Assembly (NCBI RefSeq): GCF_963082655.1
Contig: NC_081556.1
Span: 71,037,227 to 71,101,226, forward strand
Source: Stomoxys calcitrans
Taxonomy: Eukaryota; Arthropoda; Insecta; Diptera; Muscidae
Reading direction: 5' to 3'
DNA: 64,000 nt
The notes under the pieces are model-generated. The model did not search any database. It was not told the origin of the DNA and worked only from the letters and a program-made list of their open reading frames with translations. The position numbers were made by a program, and so were the translations under genes. Numbering within the stretch: position 1 is the stretch's first letter; every line of letters starts with the position of its first letter. Below, in pieces: positions 34,101 to 49,100 of this stretch.

Positions 34101-37100
34101 ACTAATAAGAAGTATTTGTGCAAAATTTCAAGCGGCTAGCTTTACTCCTTCGAAAGTTAGCGTGCTTTCGACAGACAGACGGACAAACGGAAGGACATTG
34201 CTAGATCGACATAAAATGTCACGACGATCAAGAATATATATATATATATACTTTATGGGGTCTCATACGAATATTTTGAGTAGTTACAAATAGAATGACG
34301 AAATTAGTATACCCCCATCCTATGGTGGAGGGTATAAAAATTTAAATATTGAGCTGAATTTTGTCACAGAAACGTTCTGTTGCTGCACCTTAAGTTCTTG
34401 AACGGGCCAAATCGGACCATATTTTCGTATAGCTGCCATATAGACCGATCTGCCGATTAAGGGTCTAGAACCTATAAAAGCTGCATTTATTGCCATATTT
34501 CGCTGAAATTTGAATCAGTAAGTTGTTTAAAGCCTCCCGACTTCCGAACCAAGAGCTTCCAATCATTTAATTCACCCGGACCTGATCGAATTTTTTTCTA
34601 CTACAGTAGAAGGCCGACTATCTGACGCCCCATCTAGCCACTATATTCACAGCCTGTGTAGGACTTGCATATACTCCGAAAGCCCGTCAGAAGGCAAGGG
34701 TGGTATTTAAATTGGAAGTGCCACATTCAGTAGCGTACCGAGAAGGTTCACAGATGTTGGCTACTATGTCAAAATGTGGCCTGAATCCGAGGATAGTTCA
34801 CTGGCTTTACAGGAGCGTGATTAGACCAATACTTGCTTTCGCCTCAGTAGTTTGGTGGGCTGCGATGGAAAAAAGTGCAACGTAAAGATGATACAACAGG
34901 TTCAGAGAACATGTTGTCATGGCATAGGTGGAGTGATGAGGACCACGCCCACTAGTGCCCTGGAGTCTATTCTAGATATCCGACCCATAGATATACAAGG
35001 CAAGGTGTAAGGCAGCCATTGCGAATACCAGACTTAAGGTGATGGGATAGAGGATATGAGTAGTGTACAGCACACTGCTACGACAACAACAAAAACTTGA
35101 GATCGGTTTATATGGCAGCTATATCAGGTTATAATAATAATCATACCAAATTTCAGACAAATCGGATAAGAATTGCACCATCTTGAAGTTCAAAAAGTCA
35201 AGATCCGAAATCGGTTTATATAAACTGAAAGGAAAATGCTTCATCGCATCAATGAATGCGTTTCATTATTGTGTTTTCATTAACTCAATGAAAATTTTCA
35301 TTAATACAAAGAACTTTTTCATTATTGCCAAGAAAATTTCCATTACCGTAAATTTTGTCATTTCATGGTTTCATTAAATGAATGAAACGAAGTTCATTGA
35401 TGGAATGAAAATATTTGTCTAAAATAAAAGTAAGTTATGCGAATTATGCAATAATGATATAGTATATTACTATGCATGCTAAAGCAGTATAGAATAAATT
35501 AACAAAAAAAAAAGTAAAAATGTAATGCTTTTAATTGGACAGTAAATCAATAAAAAAGGATTTCATTATCTCAATGACGAATTTCATTACATAATTCGCA
35601 TGCCATTCAGTACAGTACTGGGAAGCCCAGGTTCGAATCCACCGGCCAGTCCAAAAATTATTTAATTTTTGTAAATTGAATTAATTTGAGACATTTATTA
35701 TGACTGCACATACTTATTAAGTTATTTTATCATAAAGAAGACTACCAAACATGAGATCATGAGTTCAAATCACGCCGGCGGCAAAATTTCTAGGGTATTA
35801 GTAGAGAGAGTGACAGAAAAAAAACGAGAGCAATTATTAAACGAACGAAAACAAACAGCGCGAGCCGATCAAAGAACATAAATTATTATTAGAAAACAGG
35901 AACGTTATTAGAAGAAAACAATTTATTTGGTATTGATTGAATGAAGCTTGTTTCAATAAAGCATTCAAGCTCTACGTCGGTTCCAAAACAATGACAAATT
36001 TCATTGCATTAATGTAAGATTTTATTCCGGATTTTCTTTCAATGTAGCAGATATATCAAAACAAAGAGCGATATGACCCATTTACAAACCTAACCTATCT
36101 ACACGGATAGGAAGTATTTGTGCCAAATTTCAAGCGACTAGCTTTATTCCTTCGAAAGTAAGGGAGCTTTTGACAGACAGAGGGACGGACATGGTTAAAA
36201 CGACTAAGAATATCAAGACGATCAAGAATATATATTCCTTGCTGGGTCTCAGATCATTATTTCGATGTGTTACAAATGGAATGATGAAATTAGTATACCT
36301 CCAGCTATACGATCAGAAGTATGACTTGCCTTTCTCAGCACTACACTCCCACTCACTTGAATAGGACATACTCAAATAATACACTAATCTTAATTATTTT
36401 CTCAAAATTGTAGTAGAGACTAGTAGTAAAGAATATCGGTATCTTTTAAAACCGATATTCTTTATTTTCAAAATAAATTATTAAAAATCTTTCATTTTTT
36501 CAACATATTCCATACTTGGTACATTTATCCTTTTTAAGAATAATTACTTTATCCTTTTTGATGTAAAATCTTATAACTTCCTTGAAAAATCGACTATTAC
36601 GCTGAACCAGGATTGTATTTTCCATCAAAGAGTTATGTTTTTTAAAGAAGACTGTTTTTCGGACTTGCAAAATTTATGTGCCAATGGTTAGGTTAGGTTG
36701 AAATGGGGGTGCAGATATTAATCCGCCCCATGCCACTATGGACATACACCTAAACCAGAAATCGGCTTGTTGTACGTTCTAAAAACTATATGCAAAATTG
36801 CAAATTTTGCCCATGACCATTCCACTAAGGAACAGGGGCAAACTTCTCACATATCAATGAGTGCAGTCCGATTCAAGTTTTAAGCTCAATGATAAGGGGC
36901 ATTCTTTTTATAGCCGAGTCCGAACGGCGTGACGCAGTGCGACACCTCTTTGGAGAGAAGTTTTACATGGCATAGTTACTCACAAATGTTGCCAGAATTA
37001 GGAGGGGAAAACCACCGCTGAAAATTTTTTCTGATGGTCTCGCCAGGATTTGAACCCAGACGTTCAGCGTCATAGGCGGACATGCTAACCTCTGCACTAC

Positions 37101-40100
37101 GGTGGCCTCTTACAGTAACCTATAAAAAGAAAGTTAGGTTAGGAATTTCGTGCCACTTGCAAAATCTCTAAGTGTTTTCAATACCACTCCCCTAAGTTAG
37201 TTCATGTCTGGTATTGTGTCCCCGCCTAAGTGCCGGTATCTGTTAGACGCAAAAGCCGGGCAATGATAAAGGAAATGCTCCAACGTCTCATTTTACATAA
37301 GTGAGCTCGTAGTCCTATGTGTTCAGTTATGATACCAATAGCTATACTGACCTCCTTCTTACTTCCTTTCAATAATAGCCTCGTCTTCTCACGATCTGGA
37401 TCCCCTTTTGGATTTTCGCCGTCCAACCGACCGTTTCGCTGTTCCACAATGTTGCATGCGCATTCGTCGCCCACTCTCTTATGTGCCAATAATTTATATA
37501 TATCTAAGTCCGGAGAATTCAGCCAAATCGGACAAAAATTGCAGCTTGTAAGGATTCAAGAAGTGAAATCGGCAGACCGTTTACATGGGAGCTTTATCAG
37601 GTTATAGGCCGATTTGGACTTTACTTAGTACAGTTGTTGAAAATCATATCAGAACACTACACGCAAAATATCAGCCAAATCGGGAAAATGTGGGTTTTAA
37701 GGGCTCAAGAAGTCAAATCGGGAGATCGGTTTATATGGTAGCTATATCAGGTTAAAAACCGATTTGGATCGTACTTGGCACAGTTGTCTGAAGTCGAACA
37801 GAACACTTCGTGCAAAATTTTAACGAAATAGGAGAAAAATTTCGGCTTCCAGGGGTTTAAGAAGTCAAATCGGGAGATCGGTTTATATGGGAGCTATATC
37901 CAAACCTGAATCGATATGGGCCATTTGCAATCTCCAACGACCGCTATTGTGATTTCGACAGACGGACATGGCTAGATCGACATAGAATGTCGAGACGATC
38001 CAGAATATATATACTTTATCAGGTCTTAGATCAATATTTCGAAGTGTTACAAACGGGATGACTAGATTAGTATACCCCCATTCTATGGCGGTGGGTATAA
38101 AAAGTTATTCCATAGAGCCTCTTAGATTTTCTTTTTCGAGGTTACTTTTTTAGTATTTAGAGCACACAACAAGCTGATTACTGTCTTAGGTGTATGTCCA
38201 TTGTGGCATGGGGCGGATTAATATTCGCGCCCCCTTCTCAACCTAACCTAACTTTCCTTTCTCTAAATCATTTGAAAAGACAAAAAATCGAAGACGATCG
38301 CAGCAAAGATGATCTAGGGATGATTTCTCATTTATTTACATTCGGTTCAAATGCGACCCATCAGAAAAAAACATTTGCTGTCAATATACATAAATTTGTA
38401 CTTAAATTTAGCTTGATTTCGGGAGATAAATCAAGGATATTTAAGGCTTGTCTAAGAATAGTGTATAATCGCGTTTTCGGCTCTAATTCGTCTCTTAAAA
38501 TTTAAGCAATAATGTTCAATCTCAGATTGCCCTTTTTAGCTATATAGTGAATTTAAAGTCCAAAATCGTTTTAGGCCATAATTTGGCTCCTTCGTTAACA
38601 TTCAAGGACATAGCTCGATCCATTTTGATATTTTTGGGTTTCTTTTAATTTGCTTTTGTTTGAACAAAAAATGATAAATTTAAAATTTTATTTGCACGTT
38701 AGGGCGAAGATCATTTTTCTAACGATGTGTTAATTCCTTTTTCGAGATAAGCTTAATGATCGAAAATTTTATACAATGGTAAATTGAAATCACAGGAGAT
38801 GCACCACACCAACCATGATTTGGCGGTTTTCGAACCGTTGGTAAGGAGGGGGTCATCATCAGCAATCTTTAGGTGTGAGAGCTTCAAAGGTCGTGCATTG
38901 GTGGGTTGTATTTCGAAGAAACTGCGAAAGAAGCACTATGAAATGCATACAACGCATTAACCAATCCCGACACTTTGTTCTATTCAAATGACCCAAATAT
39001 TAAAGGGAATAGATTTTAATTAAGTTAATGAAGTATGTTCTATTTAAGTGAGTGACAGTGCATTTCTTATATATCCTGCCTCGCACATACCGGAACAAAA
39101 TAATACACTTGCCTGCGAAATACAAAACGTAGTTTGAAGTAGAATATATGATATTTATTCAACTGATGATCATTTGAGAGAAAATCGTCTCCACTGCACC
39201 TGTTTACACACCACATCCTCGAAAGGCCCAGCATTTTTGGTTTGGTGAGTCAAGACATAAAAGAGATTTGGCTTATAGACGATGGAAATGTTTTGAATCT
39301 CCCATACTCCATTAGGAATCTCGAAAACTTAGAACTGATGTCAATAAGGAAGTTTATCGTGAGAGAAGAGAAATTGGCATCGCAGTCCTCTAGTCCTCTA
39401 GTAGACTTTGAAGCAAATCGTGATGAAGTGAACGCAAACTTCCCAAACAGCACACTATTTTTGAATTTTTATGTGTTCGGTCTACTTATGTTATGAGGGT
39501 TCCATGTCTATAAAGTCAAATGCGGCTTGGGTTACCTACATCCAAAATTCGCTTTACCGTATATATGTATCGTAAATACTGCCATATTCGAATGCTGCTA
39601 TATGAGTTTCTGGGCAACACCGAGTGTTGCCAGGTTCAATCTGACATTTCCATTGCAAATTTTGACATTTTGTAACACAATCGTATTCAACACGTTTTGA
39701 CGTACGATTATCATTTGGGTTGCTTACAGTGACTTGAAAAAATTATTTTGACAAAAAACTGAAATTAACTCGTGAAGATTTTCATGCGACCATTTTGCAC
39801 AACTTTCGGCGTCAAGACAACCAAGACAATAGTGCATTGATGAACTTAAATATTGGGTTGCCCAAAAAGTAATTGCGGATTTTTCATATAGTCGGCGTTG
39901 ACAAATTTTTTCACAGCTTGTGACTCTGTAATTGCATTCTTTCTTCTGTCAGTTATCAGCTGTTACTTTTAGCTTGCTTTATAAAAAAAGTGTAAAAAAA
40001 GTATATTTGATTAAAGTTCATTCTAAGTTTTATTAAAAATGCATTTACTTTCTTTTAAAAAATCCGCAATTACTTTTTGGGCAACCCAATATTTTTATCG

Positions 40101-43100
40101 TCCAAAAACGTACGTTGCATCAGAGAACGTTGATGCCGTGCTTATAATGCAATATCATCATTTGACATACCATGAGGAAGAAGCATCCTTGAGCATTTCT
40201 TTCCCACCACACATTCGCCGTACAATTTGACAATCGCCCAAAAAAGGCTCATGTCGATTACTGCGATGAATGTTAAAAATTACGATCATGGTGTTTCAAA
40301 ATACGCTTATCGACAGACTGGGTCTTCGAAGACGAGCCAAATTTTTCGTGGAAGAAGCAATTTGAGGCATATGGACGCCTGTTTATTCGGCAAAACTGGT
40401 CATTAGACGACTGTTCCGCTTGAGCAAAGTAAGACGGTCAATTATGAGTGGTACATCACAATTTGATTACCTTAAGTCTTGAGAGATATTCGAAAAACGA
40501 ACAAGAGAAGACCGACTAAAAGGTAGAGTTGACGGGTCATCCGTCGTACAGCCCTGACTTGGCACCCAGTGACTTCTTTTTATTCCCACATATTAAGATA
40601 AATATGCGTGTCAATGGTTTTCATTGCCAGCATATGCTGTTGAAGTGTTCAATAACCATGTTTTTTAGTTGTCCCAATCGGGTTAGAATGAGTGCTTCGA
40701 CAATTTGTTTAAGCGCATTCAAACGTGTTAAAATCATGCTAGAGGATGATATGATGAAAAAAATTTACATTTTTATTATTAGGCCACCGTAGCGCAGAGG
40801 TAAGCATGTTCGCCTATGACGTTAAACGCCTGGGTTCGAATCCTGGTGAGACCATCAAAAAAAATTTCCAGCGGTGGTTTTCCCCTCCTAATGCTGGCAA
40901 CATTTGTGAGGTACTATACCATGTAAAACTTCTCTCCAAAGAGGTGTCGCACTGGGGCACGCCGTTCGGACTCGGCCCCTTGTCATTGAGCTTAAACTTG
41001 ATATGTGAGAGTTTGCTTCTGTTCCTTAGTGGAATGTTCATGGGCAAAATGTGCATTTGCAACTATGGTCTGTATCGGTCTTTAATCTGTTATATCTCCC
41101 GTATAAAGCGATCTCCCGTGCAACATTTCAACCGATTTGGTTGAAATGTTGCACAATGACTTTTGCTATGGTTTACAACATCCAAACTAAGTATGGTCCG
41201 AATCGGTCCATAACGTGATATGTCTTCAATAGCATGACAACTTTTATCCATTATCCTTTGTTTGTCTATAAACAGATACTGGGCAAATAACTTGACAAAT
41301 GAGATACATGGTGGAGGGCATATAAGATTCGACCCGGCCGAATTAAGCACGCTTTTACTTGTTAATGTTTACATATTCGTAATCTACTCGCTAATACCTT
41401 TCATTTGATACCCATATTGCCTAGGTTGGAGCTCCTCACCCCCCATTCTTTAGTTGTGGGTATGAAACATAGCAATTTTAAGTGGCCGGAGTCCAGAGTC
41501 GGAATCGAACTATTTGCCTGCAGTTGGAGTCGAGTTAAAATTACTAGACTCCGCAGCCCTGGTCACTAAAAACTATTTGTAAATTATTTACACCTTGTAA
41601 ATTTAGCTATCATGGAAAATCTGTAAAAAATCTCAATATTGTTAATGCCACCAGAAACTATTTGTTTATTTTTTTTTATTTAGTTTTACTGCTATTATAT
41701 ATTTATCTGTGTTAAACTGTGTTAAATTTCATTGATATCTCACATAGTGTAGTTATAAGATCATTGTTGTTTTGTTGCATCCGAAAACAAACAAATAAAT
41801 CTAAATCTAATCTAATTCTAATCCACTAACCTGTGGTACTCCAACATTCATCGAACCCATACAACTTTTTGCCTCATTTGTACAAACTGACTCCTGTACT
41901 GTGTTATATTGTCTTTAAATAATAAAATTTCCCTTTTACCCCATAATATTTTAATTTCCGAATTAAAATATCGTTATCAATTAGATCAAAAGCCTTGGTT
42001 AGATTAAAATATATACAAATTGTTCGGGTATCATTTCCCACCGCATTAACTGTACTAGATCCCTTCCGTAATCCAAACTGCATGTCGTAGAGTAAATTAT
42101 TTTCTTGGAAATAATCCGCCAGCTTATTAAACAAAACATGTTCTTTTATCTATTATCGACAAAACAGCAACTGGTCGATAATCGTAGCATTTTTATCTTT
42201 GGCATAGGCATAACCCTGTGAATTTTTAAACAGTTTAAACATAGAAAAAAACAGAGACATTTTTTGATTTTTTGTAGGCTTATACAAAAAAGGTTTGACG
42301 AGCGAAAAGCGATCCAAAAGCGTGACCATCCAGAAAACTAGCACCATCTGACACCATCACTTTGTACTTTTTTCATTTCATCTATCAACTTCCCTCCAAA
42401 CATTATTTCTATTAAGATCTCTTTCCATAGATCAAGACAACTTTTATCATAAGTACTAACCAGATATCATCTTCTCAAAGAGCTGTGTTCCAACGTTCAG
42501 AGAATTTCTATCGATGACTTTGTCATACTCGGTGCGCACGAAATCTAATGTGCCGCTGTCACCAAATGCACCCCACTCTGTGTTGATGAGCACATATTTC
42601 TTGTTGGTTTTAAGTTCCTCTTCTAGTTGATCGACATCTTCAACCCGCTCCACATAGCAGGCATTACAGCCTGTGCCAATTATAACACCGACGCGACATT
42701 CAGGATTGCGATGGGCACATGACATAAGAGTGCCTGTGGTATCATTTAAAATTGCCATTACATGAATTTCTAAGCCACCATGACGGACAATTGCCTCTTT
42801 CAGCAGACGTCCAACGTCTTCCTGTTCAACGCCGGCACATTGAAAACCTTTGGTCCAACGAACCAATAGTGCCTTGGTTAGGCCCAGCTGAACACATGGA
42901 AAGGAGAATGTAAAACCCAGAGGCAAATATTCCGCACCCACTTTGTGGCTCTCCACGAATGTCGCCAGACATTGGGCAATGTGATCGAAAAGTTGCACAC
43001 CAGTTCCCAACATTACTTCCTTTGGTACTGCATAGATTTCCGACTCTACAACTGCTTCATGGTGGCCCTTAAGTGTAACCAAGAGAACACGAAAATTTGT

Positions 43101-46100
43101 TCCTCCCAAATCCAATGCCAGGTACTTTCCCACTTCATCACCAGTGGGTAGATCCTGGACATAGGTTACGAAGCACTTGGTGTCGGCCTGGCTGTGTGTG
43201 TTTTTGTCCAATCCTTTTGATATCTCATTACAGAATCGTTTGTAGACTTCATTCAACTGTGAGTCGGTCAACACAAGTGGTTTAAGAAAATCCTTTAGGC
43301 GTTCATCGTGCATTATGAAGGTGGCAGTGTTTGCGTTACTCTTGTTACTGTTGTGGTTACTTATAACTTTTAAGGCCAAAATCGTCTTGAGTTGACTCTT
43401 TCACTTATTCACTTATCGGTAAGAACACGGACAACCCTTCTATTTCGCTATCAAATTGCAACTAATTAAACTTTTGCTACGAACATAAACTTGGAAAAGC
43501 AACGGTGAAGTTCTGCTCAGAATTGATTGCTGGACGATTGTGTCTCGGTGTGTTAGAGGGATGGATTAGATTGCTTTCCGTTTTGCGAAAATATTTCTAG
43601 TGTGCCGCGTATTCATCTGCCAAAGCTATTTTTGATAAGAATTTAGAATTGAAATGCTTACACTCTTACATTTAAAGGTGTTATTGTTTTATTGCAGGTT
43701 GTTATAGTTTATTGTATTTTTTTATGTTTTACAAAGATACTAAGTTTTGTCTGGTAAGCATACAAATACCATTGCCCTGTTTTATTTTCAACATATTTTG
43801 TTTTTTTCTTTCGAATTTGATAACATACTGATTTAACATCCCAGCAAATAGAACAGATGCTCTTTTTCGGATATAGATCCAGCTTTTCTTGCGATCGGAT
43901 AGCTTAACCATTAATATGGTTATGGTAATGCATATGATATTATTGTTCAATACAGATTAGTTCAGAGAAAATTATTTCACAAATATCTTCGCTTCTGCTT
44001 GAGTTAAGAGTCCATGCTTTATATCTCCTTTTTGGAGATTATTTCTGAACTTTAATTTCGATCTTGTTTTACTAATTTCAAATAACAGCAAACAAAATAC
44101 TACTAAAATCATACATTTGCTTTTAAAAAAGAAGAAATGAAATACCTTTCACTTGAGCCCTATATTGTGGCGATACCTCACACAAAATTTACGGTAAGAA
44201 GGAAAGTCCGTTTTCCCTTCAGGTATTGAAAAATTAAGTACCCTATTTTCACTACATGTCCATTCTACACCATGTGTGAACATAAAAAGAAAATCGCCTT
44301 TGAGTCTATGCGGATCGAACAAACAAACACAAATTAATTTTTATAAAAAGGTTGGTTTAATTTTAAGGCCCGATTTTGAATGTGAACCAAGCCACCCTTT
44401 ATAAAAAGGAAACCGCTTTAGTTATCGTTTAAAAGTTCACAAATTTGGAACGGTTTCCTTCAAAAACTAAAACAAGTAAAAAGGCGTTAAGTTCGGCCGG
44501 CTCGAATTTTGGACACCCACCACCTCGGGTGGGTGTCCATCCGTAGAAAAATGGATCATTTATGAACCCTTTGCAGCTATATCGAAATGTTGTCCGATTT
44601 TGACCAAACTCAGCACAGACGTCACTGTTCAGGTTGTTAAAACAGAATATTGACCAATAGGGCAACTATATGAAAATATAGACCGATGGGTGCCATATTG
44701 AACGCGGATGTCGTAGGTCCTAACAAAGACCACTGTGTCACATTTCAGCGAAATCGGGTAATTAACGCTGCTTTTATGGCTCAAGGACTAAAATCGGGAG
44801 ATCGGTATATATGACAGCTATATCTAACTATAGACCGATCTGAACCATATAGTGCACAAATGTCGAAAAGCCTTGCATGAGTCACTGTGCCAAATTTCAG
44901 CGAAATCGGATAATAAATGCGACTTTTATGGGCTCAAGACCTTAGATCGGGAGATCGGTCTTTATGGCAGCTATGTCGAAATATAGACCGATGAGGCCAT
45001 ATTAAACACGAATTTTGAAGGTCTAACATAGCTTACTGTCCCAAATTAATGCGGAATCGATTTATAAATGCTCCTTTATGGGCCCAAGGCCATAAATCGG
45101 GAGATCGGTATATACGGTAGCTATATCCAAATACGGATCGATCTGAATTATCTAAGTCACTGATATCGAAAAATCTAACATAGGACCTTGTGCCAAATTT
45201 CAGCCTTTTGTGGGCTCAAGACCCTAAGTCGGGAGATCAGTCTATATGGCAGCTATGTATAAATATAGCCCGATCTTGACAATACTCAATACGAATGTCG
45301 AGAAGTTTAACAGAAATTTGCTAAATATCAGCGAAATCGGATAATAAATGTGGCTTTAAATCAGCAGATCGATCTATATGGGGGTTATATAAAGATATAC
45401 TCTGATATAGCCCATCTTCGAACTTAACTCGCCTATGGACAAAAAAATAATCTTGCAAAGTTTCTTCGGTTTTAAAGCCTGTAGCGTGATTTCAACAGAC
45501 AGACGGACGTACAAACAGACGGACGGACATGGCTAGATCGTCTTAGATTTTTACGATGAACAAGAATATATACGAGGGTTGCCTTTTATATTTCGGTATA
45601 ATCGGTTCGTCGAAATTCGCTTTATTGCTTTTCAAAATATTCCCCTTTTTATCTGATTGAGGTATCTCCAAAACATGCATTCTGAACGCATCATCCGCTT
45701 CTTCAGGTGTCGAAAAACGTTGACCTCTCTTCTTATTTTTTACGTACGCGAATGAAAAACGCCATTCTGTGGCACGTAAGGACTATACGGTGGATGACTC
45801 ATCAAATCGATGTTTTGAGTGCTCAAAAATGCAGTTGTTTCAGCCGATGTGTGAGAGCTCACATTGTCGTAGTGAAGATTGATCTATCTTGGAACACAAC
45901 TGGCAATCAAATGGTTGTGTACCACTCAGAATTGACTGTTCTGCGTTGTTCCAGTGGTACGATTGCGACATGTCCATTTGGATTTACGTCGCAATCTTTT
46001 GGGACCAACCACAACGTAAAACGAGGTTTCACTGTATCAGCAAACCTTGTCTGCTCATTTTAAATTTCCCTTTTTTACTCACCACCGAAGGATGGGTGTA

Positions 46101-49100
46101 TATTAATTTTGTCATTCCGTTTGCAACAAATTCTAAAATTCTTTAAAATTCTAAAATTCCGACCGTTGAAATAAAATGAGCTGCAACTTTGCACAGATTC
46201 TTTTTTTTGTCCATAGGCAGGTTAAGTTTGAAGATGTATAGTACATCTTCAAACTTAACGGACTATGTCTTTATATAGCCCCCATATAGACCGATCTGTC
46301 GATTTATTTTATTATCCGATTTTGCAGAAATTTGAGACAGTGAATTGTGTTAGGCCACTTGACATTCATCTACAGTTTGGCCCATATCGGCCCAGATTTG
46401 GATTTAGCTGTCATTTAGTCCGATCTCTCAATTTAAGTTCTTGGGCCCATAAAAAGCGCATTTTTGTCCAATTTCGCTGAAATGTAGCATAGCGAGTTAT
46501 TTTAGGCCCTTGATATCCTTCTTGAAGACGACCCAGATCGGTTCAGATTTGGATATTGCTGCCATCTAGGCCGATCTCTTGATTTAAGGACTTGGTCCCA
46601 TAAAAGGCGCATTTATAATCCGATTCCGCTGAAATTTGACACAGTGACTTATGTTAGGCTTTTCGACATCTGTGTCCTATATGGTTCAGATCGGTCTATA
46701 TTTGAATATAGCTGCCAAAAAGACCAATACGGAACCAAAATTTAACAGTGACATGTATTTATAAGTCCACTCAATGTCCGTGTCTTATTTGGTCCAAATC
46801 GGGCCATATTTAGATATAGCTGCTATGGATGCATAAATAAAGCGGCCTGGCCACATTTAAAGTTTTTTTTTACTTGTTTCTGTTATATATAATGGTAATA
46901 TCAGCCAATCTGTTATATATATGGGTAATATCAACCATTTTGGATTGTCAGTCTATTTCTGGCAGATTAAATGTTTGGTCGTGTTTTGGTGTGCCCTTAA
47001 ATTTTTTTAATATTTGAAAAAATGGATCGAAAGTTTTGTGTAAAAAACGAATTTAAATGCGCAAGGACATTTGAAATGTCGACTGTGGCGTTTGGCGAAT
47101 ACAGTCTCTACTGTGGTATAACCGGTTTAAAGAAGGCCGAGAAGATGTGAATAACGATGCTCGTCCTGGTCGCCCCAGCACGTCAATAACCGATGAAAAC
47201 ATTGAAGCAGTGAAGAAAATGATTTTGAATAATCGTCGATTCACAAACAGAGAGGTTGTTCGGTCGTTCGGCTCATTCAAAGCATGCAAAAACATGCATG
47301 GACGTCGCTCAGGCAACAGCACCTGACATCGTCAACGACGATCCAGATTACCTCAAAAAGGTCATAACTGGTGAGGATTCATTGATGTATGGCTATGACA
47401 TTGAAAGCAAGGCCCAATCATCCCTATGGAAACGTTCAGAAGACCGAAAAAAGCACGCCAATATCGGTCAAATGATAAGGTTTTGCGCGCTGTTTTCTTT
47501 GACTGCAATCGCGTGGTGCGTCATGCCTATTCAGACCATATTTTGCGCGTACGTTGAAGGTCATAGGCGAAGTCTATCTTCAGCCAAATCGGATAAGAAT
47601 TGTGCTTTTTAGACGCTCAAGAAGTTTAATCTGGAGGTCGGTTCATATGGTAGATATGTAAGGTTATGAATCGAATTAGATCATACTTGGCATAGTTGTT
47701 GAAAGTCAAAGTAGAACACTTCATGCTAATTTTCAACCAAGTCGGATAATAAATGCGCCATCTAGATGCGCAAGAAATCAAGATCAGACATTGGTTAATA
47801 TGGCGCTATATCAAAACATGGACCGTATGGCCCACTTACAATCCTAACTGACCTACACCAATAGGAAATATTTGTGGCACTTTTTGAGCGCCTAGCTTTA
47901 TTCCTTCAAAAGTAAGCGTGCTTTCTACAAACAGACAGACAGACGGACAGGTCTAAATTGACTTGGAATGTCCATACGATCAAGAATATACGTATCAAAA
48001 TGTTGATGTTTTACAAGCGGAATGACACTCCTGCTAAGGTGGAGTGTATAAATACTTATGAGAGTCGTTGTTTTCTTTATCGAGTAAATATTACCAAACA
48101 ATGTATGTGCCTTAGAAATTCTTATTGTGTTTTCTTCTATCTGGCAGCCAATTGTCCGTTGCTCTAATGATTTTTGTCATTGAACTTACCAGCATTTTTG
48201 TACATAGGGCGAAACTTTAATAATTATATTTTTCCGAGTTTACCATCCGCACCCGACCCAGCTGATCAACATAGTGACTGCTCTTCGTTCATTCAAAATA
48301 AAAAAGGAAAAAATTTTGTGTGTGAGGATGTGTCTATACCAGCGACGAGCATATAATTGCATTCATGCGCATGCCCATGGGCTTGCTTGGCATTATTTTC
48401 TTGTCTACGTCCACAGTGTGAGAATTTTTGCTCGTCAGTGGTCTACACACTCAAATTCTCATCCTTTCTCTCTAATGGGAGAGGCCCAACAGAATGATTA
48501 TTTGTCCAGTAAACGAAAAAAAGTTTGCGCCCATCAAAACACTTTTGCCATTAAAAAGTTTTTGGTTTAACAACAAAAGTATGGAGAAGCTGCTAAAGGG
48601 TTAACAATAAAAAAAGTTAGTTACATTCAACTATGCTACGTTTATAGCTAATATTTGATGTGTTAAAGCGAAACGTTACACGGTTACAATAGAGGAAAAA
48701 CTTCGTAATAAAAGTATTTTGTTTGTCATAAAATTGTCCCAAACTTTTTATTTTTTAGCGTGCAAGTGTCGTCAGTACAAGAAGAGATTAACCATCGTTG
48801 AAAATTTCTTCTGATGTTCTCGCCAATATTTAAACCCTGACATGCTAACCTCTGAGCTACGGTGGTCTCGTTACGTTTGTAACACGTACGCATACTTTTC
48901 ATGCAACATTTTCGAATGTTTATTCGAGGATGCCAATTTATACCTCCATCTAGTTTGAAATTATTGCATGATGATTGTATAAGTCTTGGAAATCATAACG
49001 GCTTCTATTCGCTTGGCTTTTTGTCGACATGAAGTGTTCATTAACTGAAACTGATGTTCACAAATGCGATTTGTACCGTTGATAGTATTATCTTTATGAC

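Larger units (their letters stand above)
10899..42460 (-). other. Hexokinase intron (31.6 kb, TE-filled)
   Basis: Bounded by GTTAGT and TTGCAG on the minus strand. Everything recognised inside is mobile-element material; no host exon was found. The great length is explained by nested insertions, above all the 10.8-kb LTR retrotransposon. Confidence 0.8.

Noticed and set aside
43314..43379. Upstream extension of the hexokinase frame to 43379
   Set aside because: The first codon there is TTG and the frame closes with TGA a few codons further upstream; the first ATG is at 43313 and gives the usual hexokinase length.
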